The notes below the pieces were generated by a model. It was not told the origin of the DNA and ran no database searches. It saw only the letters and a program-made list of their open reading frames with translations. Made by a program: the position numbers and the translations under genes. Positions 24,129 to 34,600 of a stretch of 64,000 nucleotides of DNA are shown here, one piece after another (within the stretch, counting starts at the first letter, position 1; every line of letters begins with the position of its first letter). Source of the stretch: Fasciolopsis buskii (taxonomy: Eukaryota > Platyhelminthes > Trematoda > Plagiorchiida > Fasciolidae); NCBI GenBank assembly GCA_008360955.1, contig LUCM01011216.1, positions 263,898 to 327,897 of the forward strand, written 5' to 3'.

Positions 24129-27048
24129 TCAGTATATTGATTAATCTCTCCGTCTATCAAAATAACTGCCTACCTCCTGATTGATAGCATTCAGAGTGGA
24201 CATTCTCAATAATATTTATCCCAACTTTGTAGGACTTAATTAGATCTTTATTAACAATGCCAACTAATTTTGCACTCGTTACCCCGGTGATAGCAAATGT
24301 GATTCATTCTTTTCTCGATACACCCTTTTCCCTTACTGGTAGGCCTTGCTGCGATGCTAGTCTAGAGGGTAATACCACAACATGTGGAATGAAAGTTTGC
24401 CCGTCCAATTCACCTCACATTCGATTAGGCAATCATTTAAAAACTTTTCAATTTTCTTGGCTTCGTTTCCAAAAAAATATTGCATATTTTTTGCACATAA
24501 TCGAATAGGTAGTTAGTACTATTGCCATTATCAGGATTATTCCATTAGAATCGTTAATCATGCCATGTTTCATCCGATTCCAACGGCCAACATGGAAGAA
24601 CTGCGAAATAAGTTGGGAAGACAAATGTACCCAAACCTTGTGCTGAATCTGTTTCCGACAGTTTTTAGTCTCGACAGAGAGTAAGAATGATGATCAAGAT
24701 ACTGATACACTGATGACGAAAACGACTAAAGGTCATTCAGTCATCATGTAGCTTTTGTTCGGTATTTCGATTATCGATCACTCTCTACAAATTCGTTCCA
24801 CCGACAGGTGAATAACAAGTCCCAAGAGATCGGCGATATGGATGACGAGCCCAGTTTACGCACAAAATGAATTAGTCCCCTTGTGTGTCTTGATCAGCAT
24901 AGTACAACCACGGGGTCTGGTTACACTTTGCGTCCAGATTCGGACCAATCCGGATGGCCGATGTACTGCTGTCTGTTAGGCTAATCCGTCGAAATATCGA
25001 TAGTCTATATGATGCACAAGGATTACAATAGTATACAAACGAATACATTGTACATATCCGGTACTTCACGGCGTTTGGGACGTTTAGATATAATCCATAC
25101 AGGTGACTTTTATCAGCCAAAAAACACGTTTCAATCGAAATGATTCTCATGGTATCGAACGTTTCCTCCAATCACTTAGAGAAATTGTGCAGTGTTTTGT
25201 TCATAACGGAAATGCATTTTTGCAACCTTGGTCTGACTTGAACATTTAGGAGATTTTTCCCCGACCAACCGTCATTTGTACTTTACGCTCCTTGTTTTAT
25301 ATAACCCAGTTTTCGACCAATTAGATGCAAGAAAACGGTCGTCCAATTTGCTCGAGTTTGTTCACCTTGTACGATCGAACGCATACCAGTGGCCTTGGTG
25401 ACATTTTCTGAAAAACTCGATAAAATCCCCGGTTTCACTAAGGTGTGCCGGTGATGCAAATACATGTTGATGTATTCATTTTTTCGACGCATTTTTCTAA
25501 TATTACTTGTTGTTGTGCATGTGGCTTCCGGGGATTATCGTCGAGCTGAAAAAATCACGCATTTTGACCATATTTCATTTTGGCAATCAAATATATACGT
25601 CGTTATTAAAGCGGGGAACATGATTTGACAGATTGTCGATCATTCTGTGCGAGTAAATGTCATTGTGATAGGGGAAAAATTGCCGGTTATAGATTGGTCT
25701 TTTTTCGATTTGCGTCATTGTTCTGACGAGCTAATCGATATCATATCTGCAAGCGATAGCTTTGTTTGATTCTTGTTTGATGACTATCGGTGGATTCCGG
25801 TTGATTCGGTGGTGAAACGAATTTTACTTGCTCGTATTCCGAGGCGCCGGATGAATCGTTTCAATGGGTTTCGAATATTGAACGATAAAAAAAGTCGTTC
25901 GATCTTTTTTCTCTGCCTTTTTTGACCAAATTATTTCTGTACAGCAGACCAAAAATCAATTCGTTCTTGCAGACAAAACAGTTCACACAGTTCAGATAGT
26001 GGTCTGACGTTTTCGTTCCAATCTAGACCTACGTCGGGTTGGTCGGCAAACGGAGTGTAATATGTGGAGGAAAATTCTCGCGGCCTCATGTAGAGTCATG
26101 CAGAAAGCTAAAACGTTTGTATTGACAATAAAAGCTTGAAGCTCCTATATGTACATCTTTCCAAGCCAGGTGAAGCTCAAAGAGCTGAAAGCCCAGGAAC
26201 GAACGGGAATTCATCAGCGCATAAAAAACTCCATTCAACTGAACTCTGATATCTTGTCAGTCTCTTGCTGTTCGGTTCCACAAATACTTAGCGGAGTGCT
26301 AGTCTTATTTTGACATATCTACAGAATGCTACGTGAAAATAGTTCATGGAGTGTGCAGAACCGAAGTTTCACTACTTGGATGCCTAACAATAAAACAGCT
26401 AAAAAGACAGAATGAAAAGAAAAAAGATCACTCGACGTTATCGCCAATATCCACAGGTTTTAACTTTCTATGGTACGAAAATTTCTTCAACCGGTCGCAT
26501 ATTTATGCTGTTCCGTTTCTGTACCTCTGCGCACGGAATCAGTTATATGCCCTACTCTGTCAGTTTATACGTAAACCGTAAATTGGCAATGAGTGCTCTT
26601 AGCAATCACCTCCAGTTGCATTATTCATACATTTTTATCCTCCTTCATTATTGTTTTATCAGGTAGCTTATTTTATCAAAATGTTGAATAATATTTGTTA
26701 CTGTTCCGCCATGATGCTTACATTAGGTTTCTTTTGTTCACACTAAATATTCACTCAAATTCGGTTGTATAACAAAGCACCTGTATTGTTGTGAATATTT
26801 GGTAAAACGTATAAAAGAAACGTTTTGGCAGGTGAACAACACTTATCGCTCAATAAGTTGTTCAGAGATGCATATGATTATCATGCCAGGTAAATAGTTT
26901 TTGTCATATATTCTCGGCATTTAAAAATTTGCTAATTCAGGCATACAAAACCTATTGCTAGTGAATTCCATTAGATATAGACAAGAACTGACTGGACGAA
27001 ATACAATCAGAGGCCAAAAGCAGTGACGTCACAAAAATTGTAATGTAA
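24129..27048. other. Unassigned sequence before the assembly gap
   Basis: Protein-like minus-strand frames occur at 24872-25171 and 25283-25492, but splice borders are ambiguous and no domain is recognisable. Nothing here reaches the level of a supported gene. Confidence 0.4.
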
Positions 27049-27955
27049 NNNNNNNNNNNNNNNNNNNNNNNNNNNNNNNNNNNNNNNNNNNNNNNNNNNN
27101 NNNNNNNNNNNNNNNNNNNNNNNNNNNNNNNNNNNNNNNNNNNNNNNNNNNNNNNNNNNNNNNNNNNNNNNNNNNNNNNNNNNNNNNNNNNNNNNNNNNN
27201 NNNNNNNNNNNNNNNNNNNNNNNNNNNNNNNNNNNNNNNNNNNNNNNNNNNNNNNNNNNNNNNNNNNNNNNNNNNNNNNNNNNNNNNNNNNNNNNNNNNN
27301 NNNNNNNNNNNNNNNNNNNNNNNNNNNNNNNNNNNNNNNNNNNNNNNNNNNNNNNNNNNNNNNNNNNNNNNNNNNNNNNNNNNNNNNNNNNNNNNNNNNN
27401 NNNNNNNNNNNNNNNNNNNNNNNNNNNNNNNNNNNNNNNNNNNNNNNNNNNNNNNNNNNNNNNNNNNNNNNNNNNNNNNNNNNNNNNNNNNNNNNNNNNN
27501 NNNNNNNNNNNNNNNNNNNNNNNNNNNNNNNNNNNNNNNNNNNNNNNNNNNNNNNNNNNNNNNNNNNNNNNNNNNNNNNNNNNNNNNNNNNNNNNNNNNN
27601 NNNNNNNNNNNNNNNNNNNNNNNNNNNNNNNNNNNNNNNNNNNNNNNNNNNNNNNNNNNNNNNNNNNNNNNNNNNNNNNNNNNNNNNNNNNNNNNNNNNN
27701 NNNNNNNNNNNNNNNNNNNNNNNNNNNNNNNNNNNNNNNNNNNNNNNNNNNNNNNNNNNNNNNNNNNNNNNNNNNNNNNNNNNNNNNNNNNNNNNNNNNN
27801 NNNNNNNNNNNNNNNNNNNNNNNNNNNNNNNNNNNNNNNNNNNNNNNNNNNNNNNNNNNNNNNNNNNNNNNNNNNNNNNNNNNNNNNNNNNNNNNNNNNN
27901 NNNNNNNNNNNNNNNNNNNNNNNNNNNNNNNNNNNNNNNNNNNNNNNNNNNNNNN
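27049..27955. other. Assembly gap (run of N)
   Basis: 907 undetermined bases. The frame that appears open across it is an artefact. Confidence 1.
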
Positions 27956-29864
27956 TTAGCGGGATCATCTTGTTCAACCCCACTTCTGGTCGGAAAATAT
28001 TACTTGCCCATAATAAGACCGAATTGTATTCTAAAGTAAACATTTCTGCTTGTAATATCCCTGTAACATAAAGGGTATGGTTAGTTACCCTGTCAAAAAT
28101 GTACTCGGCCGGACGCAATGTTCCTTAGCCCAAGATAAGGGCAAAGTTGGTATAGATTTACTATCAATCTTGGAATGACTGGGTGACAATACAATTAATG
28201 ACATTGACATCAATGCTACCATTGAGTTCATGCAAGTCACACTGAATATGGTCCCATCGGTAGAACGGGTGTGTACGGGGGGTATATTTCAAAGAAACCG
28301 ACTGTGCCATCCGCAGAAGCATTTGAATACTTTGGATCGGCCAATCGCACACAGACCACTCTCTCTCTCCCTCTCTCTCTCTTTCTCTAGAATGCTTTTG
28401 CACTGGAATTGTGTCATTTCATTTCACGTCTTCTGATTGGAAGTTTGATTCTATTTTGCTATTTAGCTTTACACTAAAAGCAGTGCATGATCATGTTAAA
28501 GCCGGTCTAAAGTAAGTAGAGTGTCCCCGGGTAACTATTTCTTACAAATCTTCGTTCATAGGAGAAATGAAAAAAACAATCCGAAAACAAAAGACTTGAC
28601 ACGGATTGAGGGGATTCAAATGCGCACGGACTATTTGAACAAGACTGCTAGTTGTACGTTGACAAGAGGAACTGTGACAATTTGTCATCTACATTTTAAA
28701 GTAAAGTAGAATAAGTCACTCATTTTGCTGAAATGTTCTGTCTTTCTAATCGCATCAAACAAAGTCGAATGAGAATTGGGTACCAGAAGCGAACAATCGA
28801 ATTTTCTCCGGAAAACCACAGCAGAGAACGAAAGAAAGCGGAACAAGATCGCATTCGTGATTTATAGTCGAACATTTTGTTGGACAAACTATTCGTGGTT
28901 TTTATTGGCTTCCTTCGATCATTCGTCTTCCCTCGAGGTTCACGATTCGCTAGGTGAGTACCAACAACCACGCCACAGATCAAAACCAGGCAACGTGTTT
29001 CTCTTCTTCTCGTTTGTTTGTCTCTGTTTTTGTGACGTAAAATAACCAACTGAGACAGAACATAACATGCAGCAGAAAACGTCAAGATGGTTGAATCAAT
29101 AGGATTTTCACCATAGAACTGAACTGCAAATGCAAAGAGGACTAGTCTTCTCGAATTTCAAAGTTTGTTTCAACGTCGCTGCAGATGTTACGAAACAAGC
29201 GATCTCAAAATGAGTGATCACTTTGTTTCACATCCCTAAGTTGATTATTTATTTTGTCCGAAAGCTAGAGATAGTCATAAGATTTTGGCAAATTGCAAAC
29301 ATTGTCTGCCGTTGACTGACTATGCGGCAGCGCGTAGACCTACGATTGACAAGCTGGCTCTGACGTATTAAGCTTTGATCGGATTCGGAAGATAGATAGT
29401 TGTCACTTGGGAATTGAAACCAGATAGGCAGCAGATGGGGTAGAAAAGATATTTAACTTTTTTCGCATTCAAAAGTAACGCAAAATTCTTGAATAAAATT
29501 GAAGACCGTTTGCTTACTAGTCGAATTATAGCGCTTGGTCACGAGGTGACGACATATGCCCGCAAAGTGTTAGGCGACTGGATATCGATATCGACCTTTG
29601 GGTTCGAATTTGGAATCAAAACAGGCTAATGGGTTTTCCGCGAACCACGTACGCATTTCTTGTTTGAAATTTCAAAAGGCATTATTCATCACGCCGCCTG
29701 ATGGCTCAAATGAGCAGTAAAACGGATAGAAACTAGCTGCAGCTGCATCGCCCTTCCCAGACCAGCAATAATCCAAAACTGGGTCACGAACAAGGGATGG
29801 ATGGTCGTGAACCAAAAGGCTTAGGTTGACCCTTAGCAGTTTAGCAAAATTTATCCCATGTCGC
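27956..29864. other. Unassigned sequence with a CT-rich run
   Basis: A CT-rich run lies at about 28359-28388. A GGGTTCGAATTT stretch near 29600 resembles a box B, but no box A or SINE body accompanies it. No gene is supported. Confidence 0.45.
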
Positions 29865-30040
29865 GACCGGCGGTGGCCAAACGGACAAGGTCGTGGCGTT
29901 TGGACGTAAAGGTCGCGGGTTCGAATCCTCCGCCGCCAGTCAGCTTCCGTCACTTGGCAGCCCTCTGTTGGCCACGGCCCCCTTTCTAAAGAGTGAAATA
30001 CACTGTTATTTCAGCTTTGAAGGAAGTAAAAGATAAAATA
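29865..30040 (+). mobile_element. tRNA-derived SINE, family 1, copy D
   Basis: This is the best preserved head: box A TGGCCAAACGG, box B GGTTCGAATCC, and complementary ends GGCGG / CCGCC as in an acceptor stem. The body is CACTTGGCAGCCCTCTGTTG and the tail AAGGAAGTAAAAGATAAAA. The anticodon arm does not fold (the segment GTCGTGGCGTTTGGACGTAA has no stem), so it is a SINE head and not a tRNA gene. Confidence 0.92.
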
Positions 30041-30356
30041 TAGAAAGATTCATTTGTTGGCCATTTGTACAGCAAATGACCTCTGGCCTCACGGTACGGA
30101 ACGGTGATGGCCACATCCGTAATCCGCTCGACTACAACGAAAACGTTCAAAAACTGATCCTCTAACTATTGAGTTCTAGTCGCAATCATTCCGACTTCGG
30201 CATGGAGACTGAATAATGCCAAGAATCCCTACCAAGCTGCATAGGACTGTTGTACAATAAACCTGTGATTTTTCACTGACAAGCTGTTAGTACTGCAAAA
30301 ACGATCAACTTTCTGTTGCATAAAAACCTCTTACCATTTAGGATATCTGGTTTTTA
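30041..30356. other. Short unassigned spacer
   Basis: This is the spacer between SINE copy D and the foldback repeat. Nothing is recognisable in it. Confidence 0.5.
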
Positions 30357-30432
30357 GTAGCAGGAGATTGAATGTTTTCATGAAATAATTCGCCATGTGA
30401 TATCATCGCTCAACTCACCATAAAGAAACCAT

Positions 30433-30493
30433 GGAAGCACTGTACAGCTGTTTCATCCAGCTTGTTAGGAATCATCAGCAGCAGTGCATATCC
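30433..30493 (-). ncRNA. Hammerhead ribozyme motif, copy 1 (slightly altered)
   Basis: On the minus strand, stem I is GCACTG (30487-30482) with CAGTGC (30442-30437), extended by GGA/TCC beyond an internal loop. The core has CTGATGA (30478-30472), a short stem II (TCC/GGA, loop TAACAAGCT) and GAAA (30454-30451). A tiny palindromic stem III (ACAGCTGT) is followed by A at the expected cleavage position. Relative to copy 2, an extra CTG lies between stem I and CTGATGA. All conserved core bases are present, but the inserted triplet and the weak stem II (T-T at its base) may impair activity. Confidence 0.65.
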
Positions 30494-30504
30494 ACCGCGC
30501 CCGA

Positions 30505-30580
30505 ACTGGGACGCGAACCCGAACAAGGACGAACGATTGTGAGTCGAACGCCTTAGCCATTACGCTACCGGGCAGGCTCT
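30505..30580 (-). other. tRNA-Val-like head of foldback repeat copy 1
   Basis: On the minus strand, box A-like TAGCGTAATGG is followed by an anticodon arm CGA-CTCACAA-TCG, whose seven-base loop has T at the position before a CAC anticodon (Val), then box B-like GGTTCGCGTCC. An extra segment sits before the T-arm and the acceptor ends do not pair well, so a functional tRNA is unlikely. Confidence 0.65.
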
Positions 30581-30774
30581 GAACGGTTTGTTGAACTTCA
30601 CCACATGATGTTGCACCTATCCGTCACTGATTTGCACGGCTGCTGTCCGCTGGCTCAAAGAAATCGACCCCTACTCATAGATGAATTCTCTGCATGAGGT
30701 GGCCTAAGTACGACCGAGGCTTTGGATATGATATCACATGGTGAATTATTTCACGAAAAAATGCAATCTCCTAC

Positions 30775-31554
30775 GAATAAAATGTATCTGGTTTTCTCGG
30801 AATGTGCTAAGCAAGGCAACAGAAATTTTGGGCACTATTACAAAAATTATATTCGTTTGCCTAATTCCAAACACAAGCATTTTTCACGTTCAATAATTCC
30901 ATATGAAAATTTGTATTGTTCAGAAACAGTAATGTTTTCGGAAGATAGCAGTTTGGTATTTTGGTAGACGGATAGTTCCATATAGCACATTACACGAAAT
31001 AACAATTTCCTCATTCAATCCATAAATCATTCAGATCTGATAATCGAGTGTTTCTGTCTTGTCGCATTCCGTCAAACTGATAATTTATCTTTAACCGAGC
31101 AAGTTCTTCGAATTATTCAGTTTTGCAAATGAGACAGAATAAAGAACTTTATGGCAAAGCAAACACTTAGTACTTTCTTGGTGTTCTGGTCTATAAGCTT
31201 GGATTTTGGTTCACAATCGTTTCGTCACCAGTCGAGGTGACATGGTCAGCACAACTGGCACCACGACTGGTGATGAAAAGTTTGCGATCTACACGCGAAG
31301 TTCAACGATCAGAGCCCCATGAAACTAAACGTCTGAGCCACGACCAACGGACGATAAGCATCATCACTCAGATGCTAGTAATCGTAATGCAGAAACATAC
31401 TGACTTGAAAACACCAGCGTAGTAATTCAGTCCTCTATCTCTCGGAAAGGTGTGTATTCCTCGAAGAGAAGGACAAACTTCGGTTACTATCTTCACCTGA
31501 AAAGAATACTAGCACGTCTGATGTTCTGCTGAGTTATGGTACAGAATTGACCCA
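30775..31554. other. Unassigned sequence
   Basis: No recognisable gene or repeat between the foldback element and the tRNA-like pair. Confidence 0.45.
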
Positions 31555-31675
31555 TCTGTGGACAATCCTATCCTTGGCGGGATTCGAACCCACGCGTGGA
31601 TACAAATCACGCAGCTCAACTGGGACAGCGTAGGTGACACAAATACGTGGGTTCGAATACCCCCGAGACCGAAGA
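31555..31675 (-). repeat. Inverted pair of tRNA-like halves
   Basis: The minus strand carries GCGTGGGTTCGAATCCCGCC, a perfect box B with a five-pair T-stem, preceded by GTCCCAGTTGAGCTGCGTGA. The plus strand carries a related T-arm (ACGTGGGTTCGAATACCCC) about 60 bases away. Each T-arm is preceded by a GTGA-type segment, so the two look like inverted copies of one tRNA-derived sequence. Neither folds as a whole tRNA. This is probably part of another tRNA-derived SINE family with only one locus in this window. Confidence 0.5.
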
Positions 31676-34600
31676 CTCTTAATCGTAGAATTAATTCTAA
31701 AATTCTTAAACTCTGCCGAGCAGAAGTCGTGAAGCTTATGAGTTATGATATTTAGAGACGCAATGGTACACGTGTGAATAAAGGGTGTCATCCATACAGA
31801 TGTACAGGACGCTCAGCTATTTATTTTGTAATAAAAAGGCTTGCAACCTCGCAAACGGCTAAAAATTTCGCGGCCTTTTTTAGCTGCCAAATTCTTCTCT
31901 TTCCGAGAACGATCTGTTTATTTCAACCTCGCCCTGACCCACACTGTGTTCGGTCTTAAGCTAATTTATGTCCTATAGCACGGTCTTACTGAAAGAATCT
32001 TATGAAGATTGGAGGTAGGGACTGTTCGTGCTGACTTCGTGCGGCTTATTTTAGCACGGTCCGATTTCACTTGGTCCCTCGTGTTCCTTGACTGTAGAGA
32101 CTCGACTTCGTTTGTGCTAATATTAGGCCGTCACTCTAAGGAGTTTATTTGTTTGGGATAACAGAATACTCAGAACTAAATGTTTCTACTTGGATTATCG
32201 GACATGAATTTTCGATTTACGCTTTTTAATTAGCTATTCTTCTAATACCTAATTGTGGCCTATTTGTATTGCTGTTCGACGGATAATGGTCAACGCTCGG
32301 TGTCAAATGTATGGTCCTAGTGTCCGACCACTTTACCTATTGATGGTACCGTAGAATTCCGTGAATCGACTCTCTTTGCCCTAGTTTGGTTCTGCTTTGA
32401 ACGACATGTAGCTCGGAACGGGAAAATTGTGGTGTTCGATAAATGGAACAGTGAATCGAACGTCAGAATTCGCTCGGACCAAACTTAGTCTGTTTGGTCG
32501 ACACAGCGTGGCAAACCAAACATTTGACAACGAGAAGTAGATTTCAGCGTATCGGAACACGACTCCGGGTTTTCATTCTCTTCGACGTTTGAGTTTTTAA
32601 CAACCATTTGTCTCTCAGATATCGCTCATTTATGGGTGGTATCTAGGTGTTTAATGCTTTTGCCTTACACAGTCCATTATTTACCAAGGTGGTACATGTC
32701 TGTTCAGTAGGTACGGGAGATGCGCACCAGCAAAGCAGTTATATGGAACTTCTGTCTAAGAAAAGGTGGTTCGAGAAAAGCTCGAGCTGAACAAGCCAAG
32801 AAGTAGGAGAACATGCACCATTTGAGAAGCTGTATCAACAACAGAGCTCTACCGGTCAAATTTCTCACAATCTTCACCGCGAATACGCTTTCTGAAAAAT
32901 GTTTTTCTGTACAAAAAAGATTTTTGTCATGTCGAGCTTAGTGTAAGAAGCATGGAACAATAGACAAGATTTTTAAGCAAGTAGCTGCGCACGCCTGGTG
33001 ATTTTTATTCCAAAATTCATAGAAGCGCACATGAATCAAGTCTCCTTAATGATGGTTTACAAAATCGTGCTTCAAAGTACATCCGAAATGGCATTTTTCT
33101 TTGCTTAAAGTGGAGTGTGGACAAACGAAATAGGTAGTGCCGATGTCTGGCAGGTAGCAACCCGCACCTGTTTTTCATTCATTCTGCAGTAACTCATCAG
33201 AGTTGGCTTCTCATAGGGCACCAAAGTGCAGCAATGACATTCGAGGACAAAATTAAACACATAACAGTGGCTACGTGCAAAGCAGTTAAAAGATTCTGTT
33301 CTATCCAGATTCGAGTAACCCATAATTATATGTGTTTCACCCGTTTTTATTCAAAGTAGGACCACAAACAAACCGGTGTCAGCTGCTCAGCTAATTACTC
33401 CGCTTCATTTTATTCATTACGGTCAAGAGTGTGAGGTCTCGAGTAGCGAACATCTCTCGCGTGAATCGGACGATCGGAAATAATATGACAAAACTCGAAC
33501 TGAAGTCTCCTGCGGTACTTCCATTGCCAGTCTGTAAAATCTGTTCGCCAAGATTTGTGGTGGAATTGCCAAAATGCCAGTTGTTACTGCTTGTTTTTTA
33601 ACGTGGGAAAACAAATGCGTTGCTAATTGGAAACGTTCTATGTACAAGGGTGCAGGCCAACGATCAATGGTAATCAAAGTTGATTCGCGTTCAGAATAAA
33701 ACGTAAACTGATTTATTCTACTCGCAACTCTTAATTCGTAGCTGGAATGTATCCGTTGGTTACATATCAATATCAGCAAGAAATATTCCGGACATCATTG
33801 GTTGTATTAGCCTGATGTTCTGTTGTTTGGAGTCAGTCCTACTTTGCTCCCTAATGGAACCAAGATATATGGTCACTGGGACTGGTCGTTGGTTTTTGAC
33901 CGATGAAAATCAGACTGAAAGGCGAGATCGATTTTCCCTAAATCCACTTGATCAGTCGTGGAGATTCAGTACGATGATCATTATTGTGTTTTCCGAATGG
34001 GATAAGATTAGTCAGAAGATCCAGTTTAAGGACATTAATCGTTTTATATGAGACTCCATTCTTCGCGGGCTGCCTGGGTCCATGATATTTCATGAAGTCG
34101 TACCATAATTCACTCAGGCAACGTATCTCTCAATGTTGGACAACAGGTCAGAAATGCAGCATATAAAACTTTACTGTTTATATGACCAGAATCAACTTCT
34201 GCTGACTTCTGAGGCTAGGGTGTTGATCGTTTGAAGAGCGCGTCTCAGGTCGTATGAGTTCATTTAATAAAAAAACCTAGTGAATTTTTGATTTTACCTA
34301 ATTATTTGTTTATTCCGTTAAGTCTCCGGCATTCTCAATGGAATCTACACAAGTAAAAAATGGAACAAACCCTAGAACTTAATGCCCGAATTTCCTCATT
34401 TTCCTCAAAAAACGATCCTCAGTTACAGAGAGGCCAGGTACAAAAGTTAGAGTTGCCATTCAGTTTGAGTCTGGAATTTTGTCGGTGTAATTTAAACAAG
34501 TGTGCACAAATTTGGACTAAACTGATAACTTTGCTCTGAACATTGACACTTGCTGAAAGGTGAGCTACATTCGTTCCATGTCCCAGTCTCTTGTGCCTAG

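Larger units (their letters stand above)
30357..30774 (-). mobile_element. tRNA-headed foldback repeat with hammerhead motif, copy 1
   Basis: Minus-strand order: tRNA-like head (30580-30505), an ATATGCACTG stem segment, hammerhead core, and tail (ATGATATCACATGGCGAATT ... ATTCAATCTCC) ending near 30357. The distal tail recurs in inverted orientation on the plus strand at about 30727-30774 (TATCACATGGTGAATTATTT, CAATCTCCT), so about 45 bases at the two ends of this 418-base interval are inverted repeats. A second locus at 59397-59635 has a similar inverted arrangement and a head-body fragment sits at 43041-43135. A SINE with a hammerhead is known from schistosomes (Sm-alpha). Whether this family is related is not tested. 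Confidence 0.75.

Noticed and set aside
23860..24184. Open frames with YLSI repeats
   Set aside because: They are translations of the TATC microsatellite.
24700..24740. A hammerhead-like CTGATGACGAAAAC near 24710
   Set aside because: CTGATGA and GAAA are adjacent with no room for stem II and no stem I pairing.
24872..25171. 99-codon protein-like minus-strand frame
   Set aside because: Splice borders are ambiguous and no partner exon or domain was found; its length is within the chance range for this window.
26958..28118. A 386-codon minus-strand open frame
   Set aside because: It is open only because it crosses 907 undetermined bases; the flanking residues show no domain.
29865..29940. A functional tRNA gene in the SINE D head
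   Set aside because: Boxes A and B are good but the anticodon arm does not form a stem, and the head continues into a SINE body shared with five other loci.
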